DNA of 64,000 nucleotides from Saccoglossus kowalevskii (Eukaryota; Hemichordata; Enteropneusta; Harrimaniidae), in contig NW_003135827.1 in assembly GCF_000003605.2 (NCBI RefSeq), positions 1 through 64,000 on the forward strand, written 5' to 3'. The position numbers and the translations under genes were made by a program. The notes beneath the pieces are model-generated. The model ran no database searches. It was not told where the DNA came from and saw only the letters and a list, made by a program, of their open reading frames with translations. Below are positions 10,296-24,130 of the stretch, piece after piece (position 1 is the stretch's first letter; each line of letters starts with the position of its first letter).

Positions 10296-13200
10296 TTCAT
10301 TACCCTGGCTACGTGTTAAAATGGTTATGAATTCACTCTGGATAAGTACGTACATAACCGACCAATCGTGGACTTTAATTCAATGTGTTGGTCAGGGTTC
10401 TGACCCTGTGTAATTTTCGGTGGGTACCGTTTAATTTCACTATCCTGGCTACGTGTTAAAATGGTTATGAATTCACTCTGGATAAGTACGTACAAAACCG
10501 ACCAATCGTGGACTTTAATCCAATGTGTTGGTCAGGGTTCTGACCCTGTGTATTTTTCGGTGGGTACCGTTTAATCTCACTACCCTGGCTACGCGTTAAA
10601 ATGGTTATGACTTCATTTTGGATAAGTACGTACATAACCGACCAATCGTGGACTTTAATTCAATGTGTTGGTCAGGGTTCTGACCCTGTGTATTTTTCGG
10701 TGGGTACCGTTTAATTTCACTATCCTGGCTACGTGTTAAAATGGTTATGAATTCATTTTGGATAAGTACGTACATAACCGACCAATCATGGACTTTAATT
10801 CAATGTGTTGGTCAGGGTTCTGACCCTGTGTATTTTTCGGTGGGTACCGTTTAATTTCACTACCCTGGCTCCGCATTAAAATGGTTATGAATTCATTTTG
10901 GATAAGTACGTACATAACCGACCAATTGTGGACTTTAATTCAATGTGTTGGTCAGGGTTCTGACCCTGTGTATTTTTCGGTGGGTACCGTTTAATTTCAC
11001 TACCCTGGCTACGCGTTAAAATGGTTATGAATTCATTTTGGATAAGTACGTACATAACCGACCAATCGTGGACTTTAATTCAATGTGTTGGTCAGTGTTC
11101 TGACCCTGTGTATTTTTCGGTGGGTACCGTTTAATTTCACTACCCTGGCTACGCGTTAAAATGGTTATGAATTCATTTTGGATAAATACGTACATAACCG
11201 ACCAATCGTGGACTTTAATTCAATATGTTGGTCAGGGTTCTGACCCTGTGTATTTTTCGGTGGGTACCGTTTAATTTCACTACCCTGGCTACACGTTAAA
11301 ATGGTTATGAATTCATTTCGGATAAGTACGTACATAACCGACCAATCGTGGAATTTAATTCTATGTGTTGGTCAGGGTTCTGACCCTGTGTATTTTTCGG
11401 TGGGTACCGTTTAATTTCACTACCCTGGCCACGCGTTAAAATGGTTATGAATTCATTTTGGATAAGTACGTACATAACCGACCAATCGTGGACTTTAATT
11501 CAATGTGTTGGTCAGGGTTCTGACCCTGTGTATTTTTCGGTGGGTACCGTTTAATTTCACTACCCTGGCTACGCGTTAAAATGGTTATGAATTCATTTTG
11601 GATAAGTACGTACATAACCGACCAATCGTGGACTTTAATTCAATGTGTTGGTCAGGGTTCTGACCCTGTGTATTTTTCGGTGGGTACCGTTTAATTTCAC
11701 TATCCTGGCTACGTGTTAAAATGGTTATGAATTCATTTTGGATAAGTACGTACATAACCGACCAATCGTGGACTTTAATTCAATGTGTTGGTCAGGGTTC
11801 TGACCCTGTATATTATTCGGTGGGTACCGTTTAATCTCACTACCCTGGCTACGCGTTGAAATGGTTATGAATTCATTATGGATAAGTACGTACATAACCG
11901 ACCAATCGAGGACTTTAATTCAATGTGTTGGTCAGGGTTCTGACCCTGTGTATTTTTTGGTGGGTACTGTTTAATTTCACTATCCTGGCTACGTGTTAAA
12001 ATGGTTATGAATTCACTCTGGATAAGTACGTACATAACCGACCAATCGTGGACTTTAATTCAATGTGTTGGTCAGGGTTCTGACCCTGTGTATTTTTCGG
12101 TGGGTACCGTTTAATTTCACTATCCTGGCTACGTGTTAAAATGGTTATGAATTCACTCTGGATAAGTACGTACAAAAGCGACCAATCGTGGACTTTAATT
12201 CAATGTGTTGGTCAGGGTTCTGACCCTGTGTATTTTTCGGTGGGTACCGTTTAATTTCACTATCCTGGCTATGTGTTAAAATGGTTATGAATTCATTTTG
12301 GATAAGTACGTACATAACCGACCAATCGTGGACTTTAATTCAATGTGTTGGTCAGGGTTCTGACCCTGTGTATTTTTCGGTGGGTACCGTTTAATTTCAC
12401 TACCCTGGCTATGCGTTAAAATGGTTATGAATTCATTTTGGATAAGTACGTACATAACCGACCAATCGTGGACTTTAATTCAATGTGTTGGTCAGGGTTC
12501 TGACCCTGTGTATTTTTCGGTGGGTACCGTTTAATCTCACTACCCTGGCTACGCGTTAACATGGTTATGACTTCATTTTGGATAAGTACGTACATAACCG
12601 ACCAATCGTGGACTTTAATTCAATGTGTTGGTCAGGGTTCTGACCCTGTGTATTTTTTGGTCGCTACCGTTTAATTTCACTATCCTGGCTACGTGTTAAA
12701 ATGGTTATGAATTCATTTTGGATAAGTACGTACATAACCGACCAATCGTGGACTTTAATTCAATGTGTTGGTCAGGGTTCTGACCCTGTGTATTTTTCGG
12801 TGGGTACCGTTTAATTTCACTACCCTGGCTATGCGTTAAAATGGTTATGAATTCATTTTGGATAAGTACGTACATAACCGACCAATCGTGGACTTTAATT
12901 CAATGTGTTGGTCAGGGTTCTGACCCTGTGTATTTTTCGGTGGGTACCGTTTAATTTCACTACCCTGGCTACGCGTTAAAATGGTTATGAATTCATTTTG
13001 AATAAGTACGTACATAACCGACCAATCGTGGACTTTAATTCAGTGTGTTGGTCAGGATTCTGACCCTGTGTATTTTTTGGTGGGTACCGTTTAATTTCAC
13101 TATCCTGGCTACGTGTTAAAATGGTTATGAATTCATTTTGGATAAGTACGTACATAACCGACCAATCGTGGACTTTAATTCAATGTGTTGGTCAGGGTTC

Positions 13201-13457
13201 TGACCCTGTGTATTTTTCGATGGGTACCGTTTAATTTCACTACCCTGGCTACGTGTTAAAATGGTTATGAATTCATTTTGGATAAGTACGTACATAACCG
13301 ACCAATCGTGGACTTTAATTCAATGTGTTGGTCAGGGTTCTGACCCTGTGTATTTTTCGGTGGGTACCGTTTAATTTCACTACCCTGGCTACGTGTTAAA
13401 ATGGTTATGAATTCATTTTGCATAAGTACGTACATAACCGACCAATCGTGGACTTTA

Positions 13458-13561
13458 TTTTGCATGCAGGTAAGGTATACCTACAGACATATCTGTGGAC
13501 ATTATGCTTAAACTTATGTACTAAGACGTTAGTTAACATTTAATATCAGGCAATGCATTGG
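13458..13561. repeat. Marker segment 3
   Basis: Subtype 'cttaaactta', with one private change ('catatctg' for 'cataactg'). It is followed directly by the 'ctctgg' plus 'tacaaaacc' unit, so one monomer of the usual downstream series is missing. Then come 'tatgtg', 'tatgcg', 'taatctcac' with 'gacttcatttt', and 'caattgtgg'. It lies 23 units after the previous marker (3266 bp, an exact whole-monomer multiple). Confidence 0.95.
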
Positions 13562-16304
13562 TTCATTACCCTGGCTACGTGTTAAAATGGTTATGAATTC
13601 ACTCTGGATAAGTACGTACAAAACCGACCAATCGTGGACTTTAATTCAATGTGTTGGTCAGGGTTCTGACCCTGTGTATTTTTCGGTGGGTACCGTTTAA
13701 TTTCACTATCCTGGCTATGTGTTAAAATGGTTATGAATTCATTTTGGATAAGTACGTACATAACCGACCAATCGTGGACTTTAATTCAATGTGTTGGTCA
13801 GGGTTCTGACCCTGTGTATTTTTCGGTGGGTACCGTTTAATTTCACTACCCTGGCTATGCGTTAAAATGGTTATGAATTCATTTTGGATAAGTACGTACA
13901 TAACCGACCAATCGTGGACTTTAATTCAATGTGTTGGTCAGGGTTCTGACCCTGTGTATTTTTCGGTGGGTACCGTTTAATCTCACTATCCTGGCTACGC
14001 GTTAAAATGGTTATGACTTCATTTTGGATAAGTACGTACATAACCGACCAATTGTGGACTTTAATTCAATGTGTTGGTCAGGGTTCTGACCCTGTGTATT
14101 TTTTCGGTGGGTACCGTTTAATTTCACTATCCTGGCTACGCGTTAAAATGGTTATGAATTCATTTTGGATAAGTACGTACATAACCGACCAATCTTGGAC
14201 TTTAATTCAATGTGTTGGTCAGGGTTCTGACCCTGTGTATTTTTCGGTGGGTACCGTTTAATTTCACTACCCTGGCTACGCGTTAAAATGGTTATGAATT
14301 CATTTTGGATAAGTTCGTACATAACCGACCAATCGTGGACTTTAATTCAATGTGCTGGTCAGGGTTCTGACCCTGTGTATTTTTCGGTGGGTACTGTTTA
14401 TTTTCACTACCCTGGCTACGCGTTAAAATGGTTATGAATTCATTTTGGATAAGTACGTACATAACCGACCAATCGTGGACTTTAATTCAATGTGTTGGTC
14501 AGGGTTCTGACCCTGTGTATTTTTCGGTGGGTACCGTTTAATTTCACTACCCTGGCTACGCGTTAAAATGGTTATGAATTCATTTTGGATAAGTACGTAC
14601 ATAACCGACCAATCGTGGACTTTAATTCAATGTGTTGGTCAGGGTTCTGATCCTGTGTATTTTTCGGTGGGTACCGTTTAATTTCACTACCCTGGCTACG
14701 CGTTAAAATGGTTATGAATTCATTTTGGATAAGTACGTACATAACCGACCAATCGTGGACTTTAATTCAATGTGTTGGTCAGGGTTCTGACCCTGTGTAT
14801 TTTTCGGTGGGTACCGTTTAATTTCACTACCCTGGCTACGCGTTAAAATGGTTATGAATTCATTTTGGATAAGTACGTACATAACCGACCAATCGTGGAC
14901 TTTAATTCAATGTGTTGGTCAGGGTTCTGACCCTGTGTATTTTTCGGTGGGTACCGTTTAATTTCACTACCCTGGCTACGTGTTAAAATGGTTATGAATT
15001 CATTTTGCATAAGTACGTACATAACCGACCAATCGTGGACTTTAATTCAATGTGTTGGTCAGGGTTCTGACCCTGTGTATTTTTCGGTGGGTACCGTTTA
15101 ATTTCACTACCCTGGCTACGTGTTAAAATGGTTATGAATTCATTTTGGATAAGTACGTACATAACCGACCAATTGTGGACTTTAATTCAATGTGTTGGTC
15201 AGGGTTCTGACCCTGTGTATTTTTCGGTGGGTACCGTTTAATTTCACTATCCTGGCTACGTGTTAAAATGGTTATGAATTCATTTTGGATAAGTACGTAC
15301 ATAACCGACCAATCGTGGACTTTAATTCAATGTGTTGGTCAGGGTTCTGACCCTGTGTATTTTTCGGTGGGTACCGTTTAATTTCACTATCCTGGCCACG
15401 CGTTAAAATGGTTATGAATTCATTTTGGATAAGTTCGTACATAACCGACCAATCGTGGACTTTAATTCAATGTGTTGGTCAGGGTTCTGACCCTGTGTAT
15501 TTTTCGGTGGGTACTGTTTAATTTCACTACCCTGGCTACGCGTTAAAATGGTTATGAATTCATTTTGGATAAGTACGTACATAACCGACCAATCGTGGAC
15601 TTTAATTCAATGTGTTGGTCAGGGTTCTGACCCTGTGTATTTTTCGGTGGGTACCGTTTAATTTCACTACACTGGCTACGTGTTAAAATGGTTATGAATT
15701 CATTTTGCATAAGTACGTACATAACCGACCAATCGTGGACTTTAATTCAATGTGTTGGTCAGGGTTCTGACCCTGTGTATTTTTCGGTGGGTACCGGTTA
15801 ATTTCACTACCCTGGCTACGTGTTAAAATGGTTATGAATTCATTTTGGATAAGTACGTACATAACCGACCAATCGTGGACTTTAATTCAATGTGTTGGTC
15901 AGGGTTCTGACCCTGTGTATTTTTCGGTGGGTACCGTTTAATTTCACTACCCTGGCTATGTGTTAAAATGGTTATGAATACATTTTGCATTAGTACGTAC
16001 ATAACCGACCAATCGTGGACTTTAATTCAATGTGTTGGTCAGGGTTCTGACCCTGTATATTTTTCGGTGGGTACCGTTTAATTTCACTACCCTGGCTACG
16101 TGTTAAAATGGTTATGAATTCATTTTGGATAAGTACGTACATGACCGACCAATCGTGGACTTTAATTCAATGTGTTGGTCAGGGTTCTGACCCTGTGTAT
16201 TTTTCGGTGCGTACCGTTTAATTTCACTACCCTGGCTACAAGTTAAAATGGTTATGAATTCATTTTGCATAAGTACGTACATAACCGACCAATCGTGGGC
16301 TTTA

Positions 16305-16408
16305 TTTTGCATGCGGGTAAGGTATACCTACAGACATAACTGTGGACATTATGCTTATACTTATGTACTAAGACGTTAGTTAACATTTAATATCAGGCAA
16401 TGCATTGG
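16305..16408. repeat. Marker segment 4
   Basis: Subtype 'cttatactta', with private change 'gcatgcggg' for 'gcatgcagg'. The standard part has 'gtgggcttta' for 'gtggacttta', a change shared with the markers at 40270 and 56977. The next unit reads 'gaatacactctgg'. No 'tacaaaacc' unit follows. Confidence 0.95.
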
Positions 16409-18420
16409 TTCATTACCCTGGCTACGTGTTAAAATGGTTATGAATACACTCTGGATAAGTACGTACATAACCGACCAATCGTGGACTTTAATTCAATGTG
16501 TTGGTCAGGGTTCTGACCCTGTGTATTTTTCCGTGGGTACCGTTTAATTTCACTATCCTGGCTACGTGTTAAAATGGTTATGAATTCATTTTGGATAAGT
16601 ACGTACATAACCGACCAATCGTGGACTTTAATTCAATGTGTTGGTCAGGGTTCTGACCCTGTGTATTTTTTCGGTGGGTACCGTTTAATTTCACTATCCT
16701 GGCTACGTGTTAAAATGGTTATGAATTCATTTTGCATAAGTACGTACATAACCGACCAATCGTGGACTTTAATTCAATGTGTTGGTCAGGGTTCTGACCC
16801 TGTGTATTTTTCGGTGGGTACCGTTTAATTTCACTACCCTGGCTACGCGTTAAAATGGTTATGAATTCATTTTGGATAAGTACGTACATAACCGACCAAT
16901 CGTGGACTTTAATTCAATGTGTTGGTCAGGGTTCTGACCCTGTGTATTTTTCGGTGGGTACCATTTAATTTCACTACCCTGGCTACGTGTTAAAATGGTT
17001 ATGAATTCATTTTGGATAAGTACGTACATAACCGACCAATCGTGGACTTTAATTCAATGTGTTGGTCATGGTTCTGACCCTGTGTATTTTTCGGTGGGTA
17101 CCGTTTAATTTCACTACCCTGACTACGTGTAAAATGGTTATACATTCATTTGCATAAGTACGTACATGACGACCAATCGTGACTTTATCATGTGTTGTTC
17201 AGGTTCTGACCCTGTGTATTTTCGTGGGTACCGTTTAATTTCACTACCCTGGCTATGCGTTAAAATGGTTATGAATTCATTTTGGATAAGTACGTACATA
17301 CCGATCAATCGTGGACTTTAATTCAATGTGTTGTCAGGGTTCTGACCCTGTGTATTTTTCGGTGGGTACCGTTAATCTCACTATCCTGGCTACGCGTTAA
17401 AATGGTTATGACTTCATTTTGGATAAGTACGTACATAACCGACCAATTGTGGACTTTAATTCAATGTGTTGGTCAGGGTTCTGACCCTGTGTATTTTTTC
17501 GGTGGGTACCGTTTAATTTCACTATCCTGGCTACGCGTTAAAATGGTTATGACTTCATTTTGGATAAGTACGTACATAACCGACCAATCGTGGACTTTAA
17601 TTCAATGTGTTGGTCAGGGTTCTGACCCTGTGTATTTTTCGGTGGGTACCGTTTAATTTCACTATCCTGGCTACTTGTTAAAATGGTTATGAATTCATTT
17701 TGGATAAGTACGTACATAACCGACCAATCATGGACTTTAATTCAATGTGTTGGTCAGGGTTCTGACCCTGTGTATTTTTCGGTGGGTACCGTTTAATTTC
17801 ACTACCCTGGCTACGCGTTAAAATGGTTATGAATTCATTTTGGATAAGTACGTACATAACCGACCAATCGTGGACTTTAATTCAATGTGTTGGTCAGGGT
17901 TCTGACCCTGTGTATTTTTCGGTGGGTACCGTTTAATTTCACTACCCTGGCTATGCGTTAAAATGGTTATGAATTCATTTTGGATAAGTACGTACATAAC
18001 CGACCAATCGTGGACTTTAATTCAATGTGTTGGTCAGGGTTCTGACCCTGTGTATTTTTCGGTGGGTACCGTTTAATTTCACTACCCTGGCTACGCGTTA
18101 AAATGGTTATGAATTCATTTTGGATAAATACGTACATAACCGACCAATCGTGGACTTTAATTTAATATGTTGGTCAGGGTTCTGACCCTGTGTATTTTTC
18201 GGTGGGTACCGTTTAATTTCACTACCCTGGCTACGCGTTAAAATGGTTATGAATTCATTTTGGATAAGTACGTACATAACCGACCAATCGTGGACATTAA
18301 TTCAATGTGTTGGTCAGGGTTCTGACCCTGTGTATTTTTCGGTGGGTACCGTTTAATTTCACTACCCTGGCTACGTGTTATAATGGTTATGAATTCATTT
18401 TGGATAAGTACGTACATAAC

Positions 18421-20690
18421 CGACCAATCTTGGACTTTATTTCAATATGTTGGTCAGGGTTCTAACCCTGTGCATTTTTCAGTGGGTACCGTTTAATTTC
18501 ATTACCCTGGCTACGTGTTAAAATGGTTATGAATTCATTTTGGATAAGTACGTACATAACCGACCAATCTTGGACTTTAATTCAATGTGTTGGTCAGGGT
18601 TCTGACCCTGTGCATTTTTCGGTGGGTACCGTTTAATTTCACTACCCTGGCTACGTGTTAAAATGGTTATGAATTCATTTTGGATAAGTACGTACATAAC
18701 CGACCAATCTTGGACTTTAATTCAATGTGTTGGTCAGGGTTCTGACCCTGTGCATTTTTCAGTGGGTACCGTTTAATTTCACTACCCTGGCTACGTGTTA
18801 AAATGGTTATGAATTCATTTTGGATAAGTACGTACATAACCGACCAATCTTGGACTTTAATTCAATGTGTTGGTCAGGGTTCTGACCCTGTGTATTTTTC
18901 GTTGGGTACCGTAATTTCACTACCCTGGCTACGCGTTAAAATGGTTATGAATTCATTTTGGATAAGTACGTACATAACCGACCAATCGTGGACTTTAATT
19001 CCATGTGTTGGTCAGGGTTCTGACCCTGTGTATTTTTCGGTGGGTACCGTTTAATTTCACTACCCTGGCTACGTGTTAAAATGGTTATGAATTCATTTTG
19101 GATAAGTACGTGCATAACCGACCAATCTTGGACTTTAATTCAATGTGTTGGTCAGGGTTCTGACCCTGTGTATTTTTCGGTGGGTACCGTTTAATTTCAC
19201 TACCCTGGCTACGTGTTAAAATGGTTATGAATTCATTTTGGATAAGTACGTACATAACCGACCAATCTTGGACTTTATTTCAATGTGTTGGTCAGGGTTC
19301 TGACCCTGTGTATTTTTCGGTGGGTACCGTTTAATTTCACTACCCTGGCTACGCGTTAAAATGGTTATGAATTCATTTTGGATAAGTACGTACATAACCG
19401 ACCAATCGTGGACTTTAATTCAATGTGTTGGTCAGGGTTCTGACCCTGTGTATTTTTCGGTGGGTACCGTTTAATTTCACTACCCTGGCTACGTGTTAAA
19501 ATGGTTATGAATTCATTTTGGATAAGTACGTACATAACCGACCAATCTTGGACTTTAATTCAATGTGTTGGTCAGGGTTCTGACCCTGTGTATTTTTCGA
19601 TGGGTACCGTTTAATTTCACTACCCTGGCTACGTGTTAAAATGGTTATGAATTCATTTTGGATAAGTACGTACATAACCGACCAATCTTGGACTTTATTT
19701 CAATGTGTTGGTCAGGGTTCTGACCCTGTGTATTTTTCGGTGGGTACCGTTTAATTTCATTTCCCTGGCTACGTGTTAAAATGGGTCTGAAGTAACTCTG
19801 GATAAGTACGTACATAACCGACCAATCGTGGACTTTAATTCAATGTGTTGGTCAGGGTTCTGACCCTGTGTATTTTTCGGTGGGTACCGTTTAATTTCAC
19901 TACCCTGGCTACGTGTTAAAATGGTTATGAATTCACTCTGGATAAGTACGTACATAACCGACCAATCGTGGACTTTAATTCAATGTGTTGGTCAGGGTTC
20001 TGACCCTGTGTATTTTTCGGTGGGTACCGTTTAATTTCACTACCCTGGCTACGTGTTAAAATGGTTATGAATTCATTTTGGATAAGTACGTACATAACTG
20101 ACCAATCTTGGACTTTATTTCAATGTGTTGGTCAGGGTTCTGACCCTGTGTATTTTTCGGTGGGTACCGTTTAATTTCACTACCCTGGCTACGCGTTAAA
20201 ATGGTTATGAATTCATTTTGGATATTAAGTACGTACATAACCGACCAATCGTGGACTTTAATTCAATGTGTTGGTCAGGGTTCTGACCCTGTGTATTTTT
20301 CGGTGGGTACCGTTTAATTTCACTACCCTGGCTACGTGTTAAAATGGTTATGAATTCACTCTGGATAAGTATGTACATAACCGACCAATCTTGAACTTTA
20401 ATTCAATGTGTTGGTCAGGGTTCTGACCCTGTGTATTTTTCGGTGGGTACCGTTTAATTTCACTACCCTGGCTACGCGTTAAAATGGTTATGAATTCATT
20501 TTGGATAAGTACGTACATAACCGACCAATCGTGGACTTTAATTCAATGTGTTGGTCAGGGTTCTGACCCTGTGTATTTTTCGGTGGGTACCGTTTAATTT
20601 CACTAACCTGGCTACATGTTAAAATGTTTATGAATTTCATTTTGGATAAGTACGTACATAACCGACCAATCTTGGACTTTATTTCATGTG
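18421..20690. repeat. Mixed A/B block with 420-bp (three-monomer) higher-order period
   Basis: Type A and B monomers alternate. A unit with 'cttggactttatttcaatg' recurs at about 19261, 19681 and 20101, exactly 420 bp (three monomers) apart, with an A-type 'ctttaattc' unit and a B-type 'cgtgg' unit in the same order between the first two. The left part (18.4-18.95 kb) carries 'ctgtgcatttttc' variants and a 2-bp deletion in 'gtaccgtaatttc' that reappear together at 55.8-56.35 kb. A 3-bp 'tta' insertion occurs at about 20224. Confidence 0.85.
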
Positions 20691-21937
20691 TTGGTCAGGG
20701 TCTGACCCTGTGTATTTTTCGGTGGGTACCGTTAATTTCACTACCCTGGCTACGTGTTAAAATGGTTATGAATTCATTTGCATAAGTACGTACATAACCG
20801 ACCAATCGTGGACTTTAATTCAATGTGTTGGTCAGGGTTCTGACCCTGTGTATTTTTCGGTGGGTACCGTTTAATTTCACTACCCTGGCTACATGTTAAA
20901 ATGGTTATGAATTCATTTTGGATAAGTACGTACATAACCGACCAATCGTGGACTTTAATTCAATGTGTTGGTCAGGGTTCTGACCCTGTGTATTTTTCGG
21001 TGGGTACCGTTTAATTTCACTACCCTGGCCACGCGTTAAAATGGTTATGAATTCATTTTGGATAAGTACGTACATAACCGACCAATCGTGGACTTTAATT
21101 CAATGTGTTGGTCAGGGTTCTGACCCTGTGTATTTTTCGGTGGGTACCGTTTAATTTCACTACCCTGGCTACGCGTTAAAATGGTTATGAATTCATTTTG
21201 GATAAGTACGTACATAACCGACCAATCGTGGACTTTAATTCAATGTGTTGGTCAGGGTTCTGACCCTGTGTATTTTTCGGTGGGTACCGTTTAATTTCAC
21301 TACCCTGGCTACGTGTTAAAATGGTTATGAATTCGTTTTGCATAAGTACGTACATAACCGACCAATCGTGGTCTTTAATTCAATGTGTTGGTCAGGGTTC
21401 TGACCCTGTGTATTTTTCGGTGGGTACCGTTTAATCTCACTACCCTGGCTACACGTTAAAATGGTTATGAATTCATTTTGGATAAGTACGTACATAACCG
21501 ACCAATCGTGGACTTTAATTCAATGTGTTGGTCAGGGTTCTGACCCTGTGTATTTTTCGGTGGGTACCGTTTAATCTCACTACCCTGGCTACGTGTTAAA
21601 ATGGTTATGAATTCATTTTGGATAAGTACGTACATAACCGACCAATCGTGGACTTTAATTCAATGTGTTGGTCAGGGTTCTGAGCCTGTGTATTTTTCAG
21701 TGGGTACCGTTTAATTTCACTATCCTGGCTACGTGTTAAAATGGTTATGAATTCATTTTGGATAAGTACGTACATAACCGACCAATCGTGGACTTTAATT
21801 CAATGTGTTGGTCAGGGTTCTGACCCTGTGTATTTTTCGGTGGGTACCGTTTAATTTCACTACCCTGGCTACGCGTTAAAATGGTTATGAATTCATTTTG
21901 GATAAGTACGTACATAACCGACCAATCGTGGACTTTA

Positions 21938-22041
21938 TTTTGCATGCAGGTAAGGTATACCTACAGACATAACTGTGGACATTATGCTTAAACTTATGTA
22001 CTAAGACGTTAGTTAACATTTAATATCAGGCAATGCATTGG
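21938..22041. repeat. Marker segment 5
   Basis: Subtype 'cttaaactta'. Its unit has 'ttttggataag' in the standard part rather than the 'ttttgcataag' usual for marker units. The downstream series ('tgtgtaattttcgg', 'tacaaaacc', 'ctttaatccaatg', 'taatctcac') is the same as after 10192, at a constant offset of 11746 bp. It lies about 40 units after the previous marker, the longest gap between markers. Confidence 0.95.
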
Positions 22042-22963
22042 TTCATTACCCTGGCTACGTGTTAAAATGGTTATGAATTCACTCTGGATAAGTACGTACA
22101 TAACCGACCAATATTGGACTTTAATTCAATGTGTTGGTCAGGGTTCTGACCCTGTGTAATTTTCGGTGGGTACCGTTTAATTTCACTATCCTGGCTACGT
22201 GTTAAAATGGTTATGAATTCACTCTGGATAAGTACGTACAAAACCGACCAATCGTGGACTTTAATCCAATGTGTTGGTCAGGGTTCTGACCCTGTGTATT
22301 TTTCGGTGGGTACCGTTTAATCTCACTACCCTGGCTACGCGTTAAAATGGTTATGAATTCATTTTGGATAAGTACGTACATAACCGACCAATCGTGGACT
22401 TTAATTCAATGTGTTGTTCAGGGTTCTGACCCTGTGTATTTTTCGGTGGGTACCGTTTAATTTCACTATCCTGGCTACGTGTTAAAATGGTTATGAATTC
22501 ATTTTGGATAAGTACGTACATAACCGAGCAATCGTGGACTTTAATTCAATGTGTTGGTCAGGGTTCTGACCCTGTGTATTTTTCGGTGGGTACCGTTTAA
22601 TTTCACTACCCTGGCTACGCGTTAAAATGGTTATGAATTCATTTTGGATAAGTACGTACATAACCGACCAATCGTGGACTTTAATTCAATGTGTTGGTCA
22701 GGGTTCTGACCCTGTGTATTTTTCGGTATGTACTGTTTAATTTCACTACCCTGGCTACGTGTTAAAATGGTTATGAATTCATTTTGGATAAGTACGTACA
22801 TAACCGACCAATCGTGGACTTTAATTCAATGTGTTGGTCAGGGTTCTGACCCTGTGTATTTTTCGGTGGGTACCGTTTAATTTCACTACCCTGGCTACGT
22901 GTTAAAATGGTTATGAATTCATTTTGCATAAGTACGTACATAACCGACCAATCGTGGACTTTA

Positions 22964-23067
22964 TTTTGCATGCAGGTAAGGTATACCTACAGACATAACT
23001 GTGGACATTATGCTTAAACTTATGTACTAAGACGTTAGTTAACATTTAATATCAGGCAATGCATTGG
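22964..23067. repeat. Marker segment 6
   Basis: Subtype 'cttaaactta'. It lies exactly 1026 bp (7 units) after the previous marker, the shortest spacing seen. It is followed by 'ctctgaataag', then 'ctctgg' with 'tacaaaacc', 'tatgtg', 'tatgcg', and 'taatctcac' with 'gacttcatttt', the full downstream haplotype. Confidence 0.95.
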
Positions 23068-24130
23068 TTCATTACCCTGGCTACGTGTTAAAATGGTTAT
23101 GAATTCACTCTGAATAAGTACGTACATAACCGACCAATCGTGGACTTTAATTCAATGTGTTGGTCAGGGTTCTGACCCTGTGTATTTTTCGGTGGGTACC
23201 GTTTAATTTCACTATCCTGGCTACGTGTTAAAATGGTTATGAATTCACTCTGGATAAGTACGTACAAAACCGACCAATCGTGGACTTTAATTCAATGTGT
23301 TGGTCAGGGTTCTGACCCTGTGTATTTTTTGGTGGGTACCGTTTAATTTCACTATCCTGGCTATGTGTTAAAATGGTTATGAATTCATTTTGGATAAGTA
23401 CGTACATAACCGACCAATCGTGGACTTTAATTCAATGTGTTGGTCAGGGTTCTGACCCTGTGTATTTTTCGGTGGGTACCGTTTAATTTCACTACCCTGG
23501 CTATGCGTTAAAATGGTTATGAATTCATTTTGGATAAGTACGTACATAACCGACCAATCGTGGACTTTAATTCAATGTGTTGGTCAGGGTTCTGACCCTG
23601 TGTATTTTTCGGTGGGTACCGTTTAATCTCACTACCCTGGCTACGCGTTAAAATGGTTATGACTTCATTTTGGATAAGTACGTACATAACCGACCAATCG
23701 TGGACTTTAATTCAATGTGTTGGTCAGGGTTCTGACCCTGTGTATTTTTCGGTGGGTACCGTTTAATTTCACTATCCTGGCTACGTGTTAAAATGGTTAT
23801 GAATTCATTTTGGATAAGTACGTACATAACCGACCAATCGTGGACTTTAATTCAATGTGTTGGTCAGGGTTCTGACCCTGTGTATTTTTCGGTGGGTACC
23901 GTTTAATTTCACTACCCTGGCTACATGTTAAAATGGTTATGAAATCATTTTGGGATAAGTACGTACATAACCGACCAATCGTGGACTTTAATTCAATGTG
24001 TTGGTCAGGGTTCTGACCCTGTGTATTTTTCGGTGGGTACCGTTTAATTTCACTACCCTGGCTACGTGTTAAAATGGTTATGAATTCATTTTGCATAAGT
24101 ACGTACATAACCGACCAATCGTGGACTTTA

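Larger units (their letters stand above)
9836..18420. repeat. Type B satellite block with three marker units
   Basis: About 61 units of type B with 104-bp marker segments at 10192-10295, 13458-13561 and 16305-16408. Inside lies a full copy of the usual post-marker haplotype that has no marker in front of it (about 11990-12620). Variants 'tatgcg', 'tacacg', 'caatcatgg' and 'caattgtgg' are scattered through it, mostly changes at CpG. An indel-rich patch sits at about 17123-17390. No gene. Confidence 0.9.

Noticed and set aside
17282-17656. Longest plus-strand open frame, 124 codons
   Set aside because: It spans fewer than three monomers and stays open only because of small indels in an error-prone patch. 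The peptide is the same repeated segment seen in dozens of other short frames. 140 is not a multiple of 3, so no long repeat protein can be encoded.
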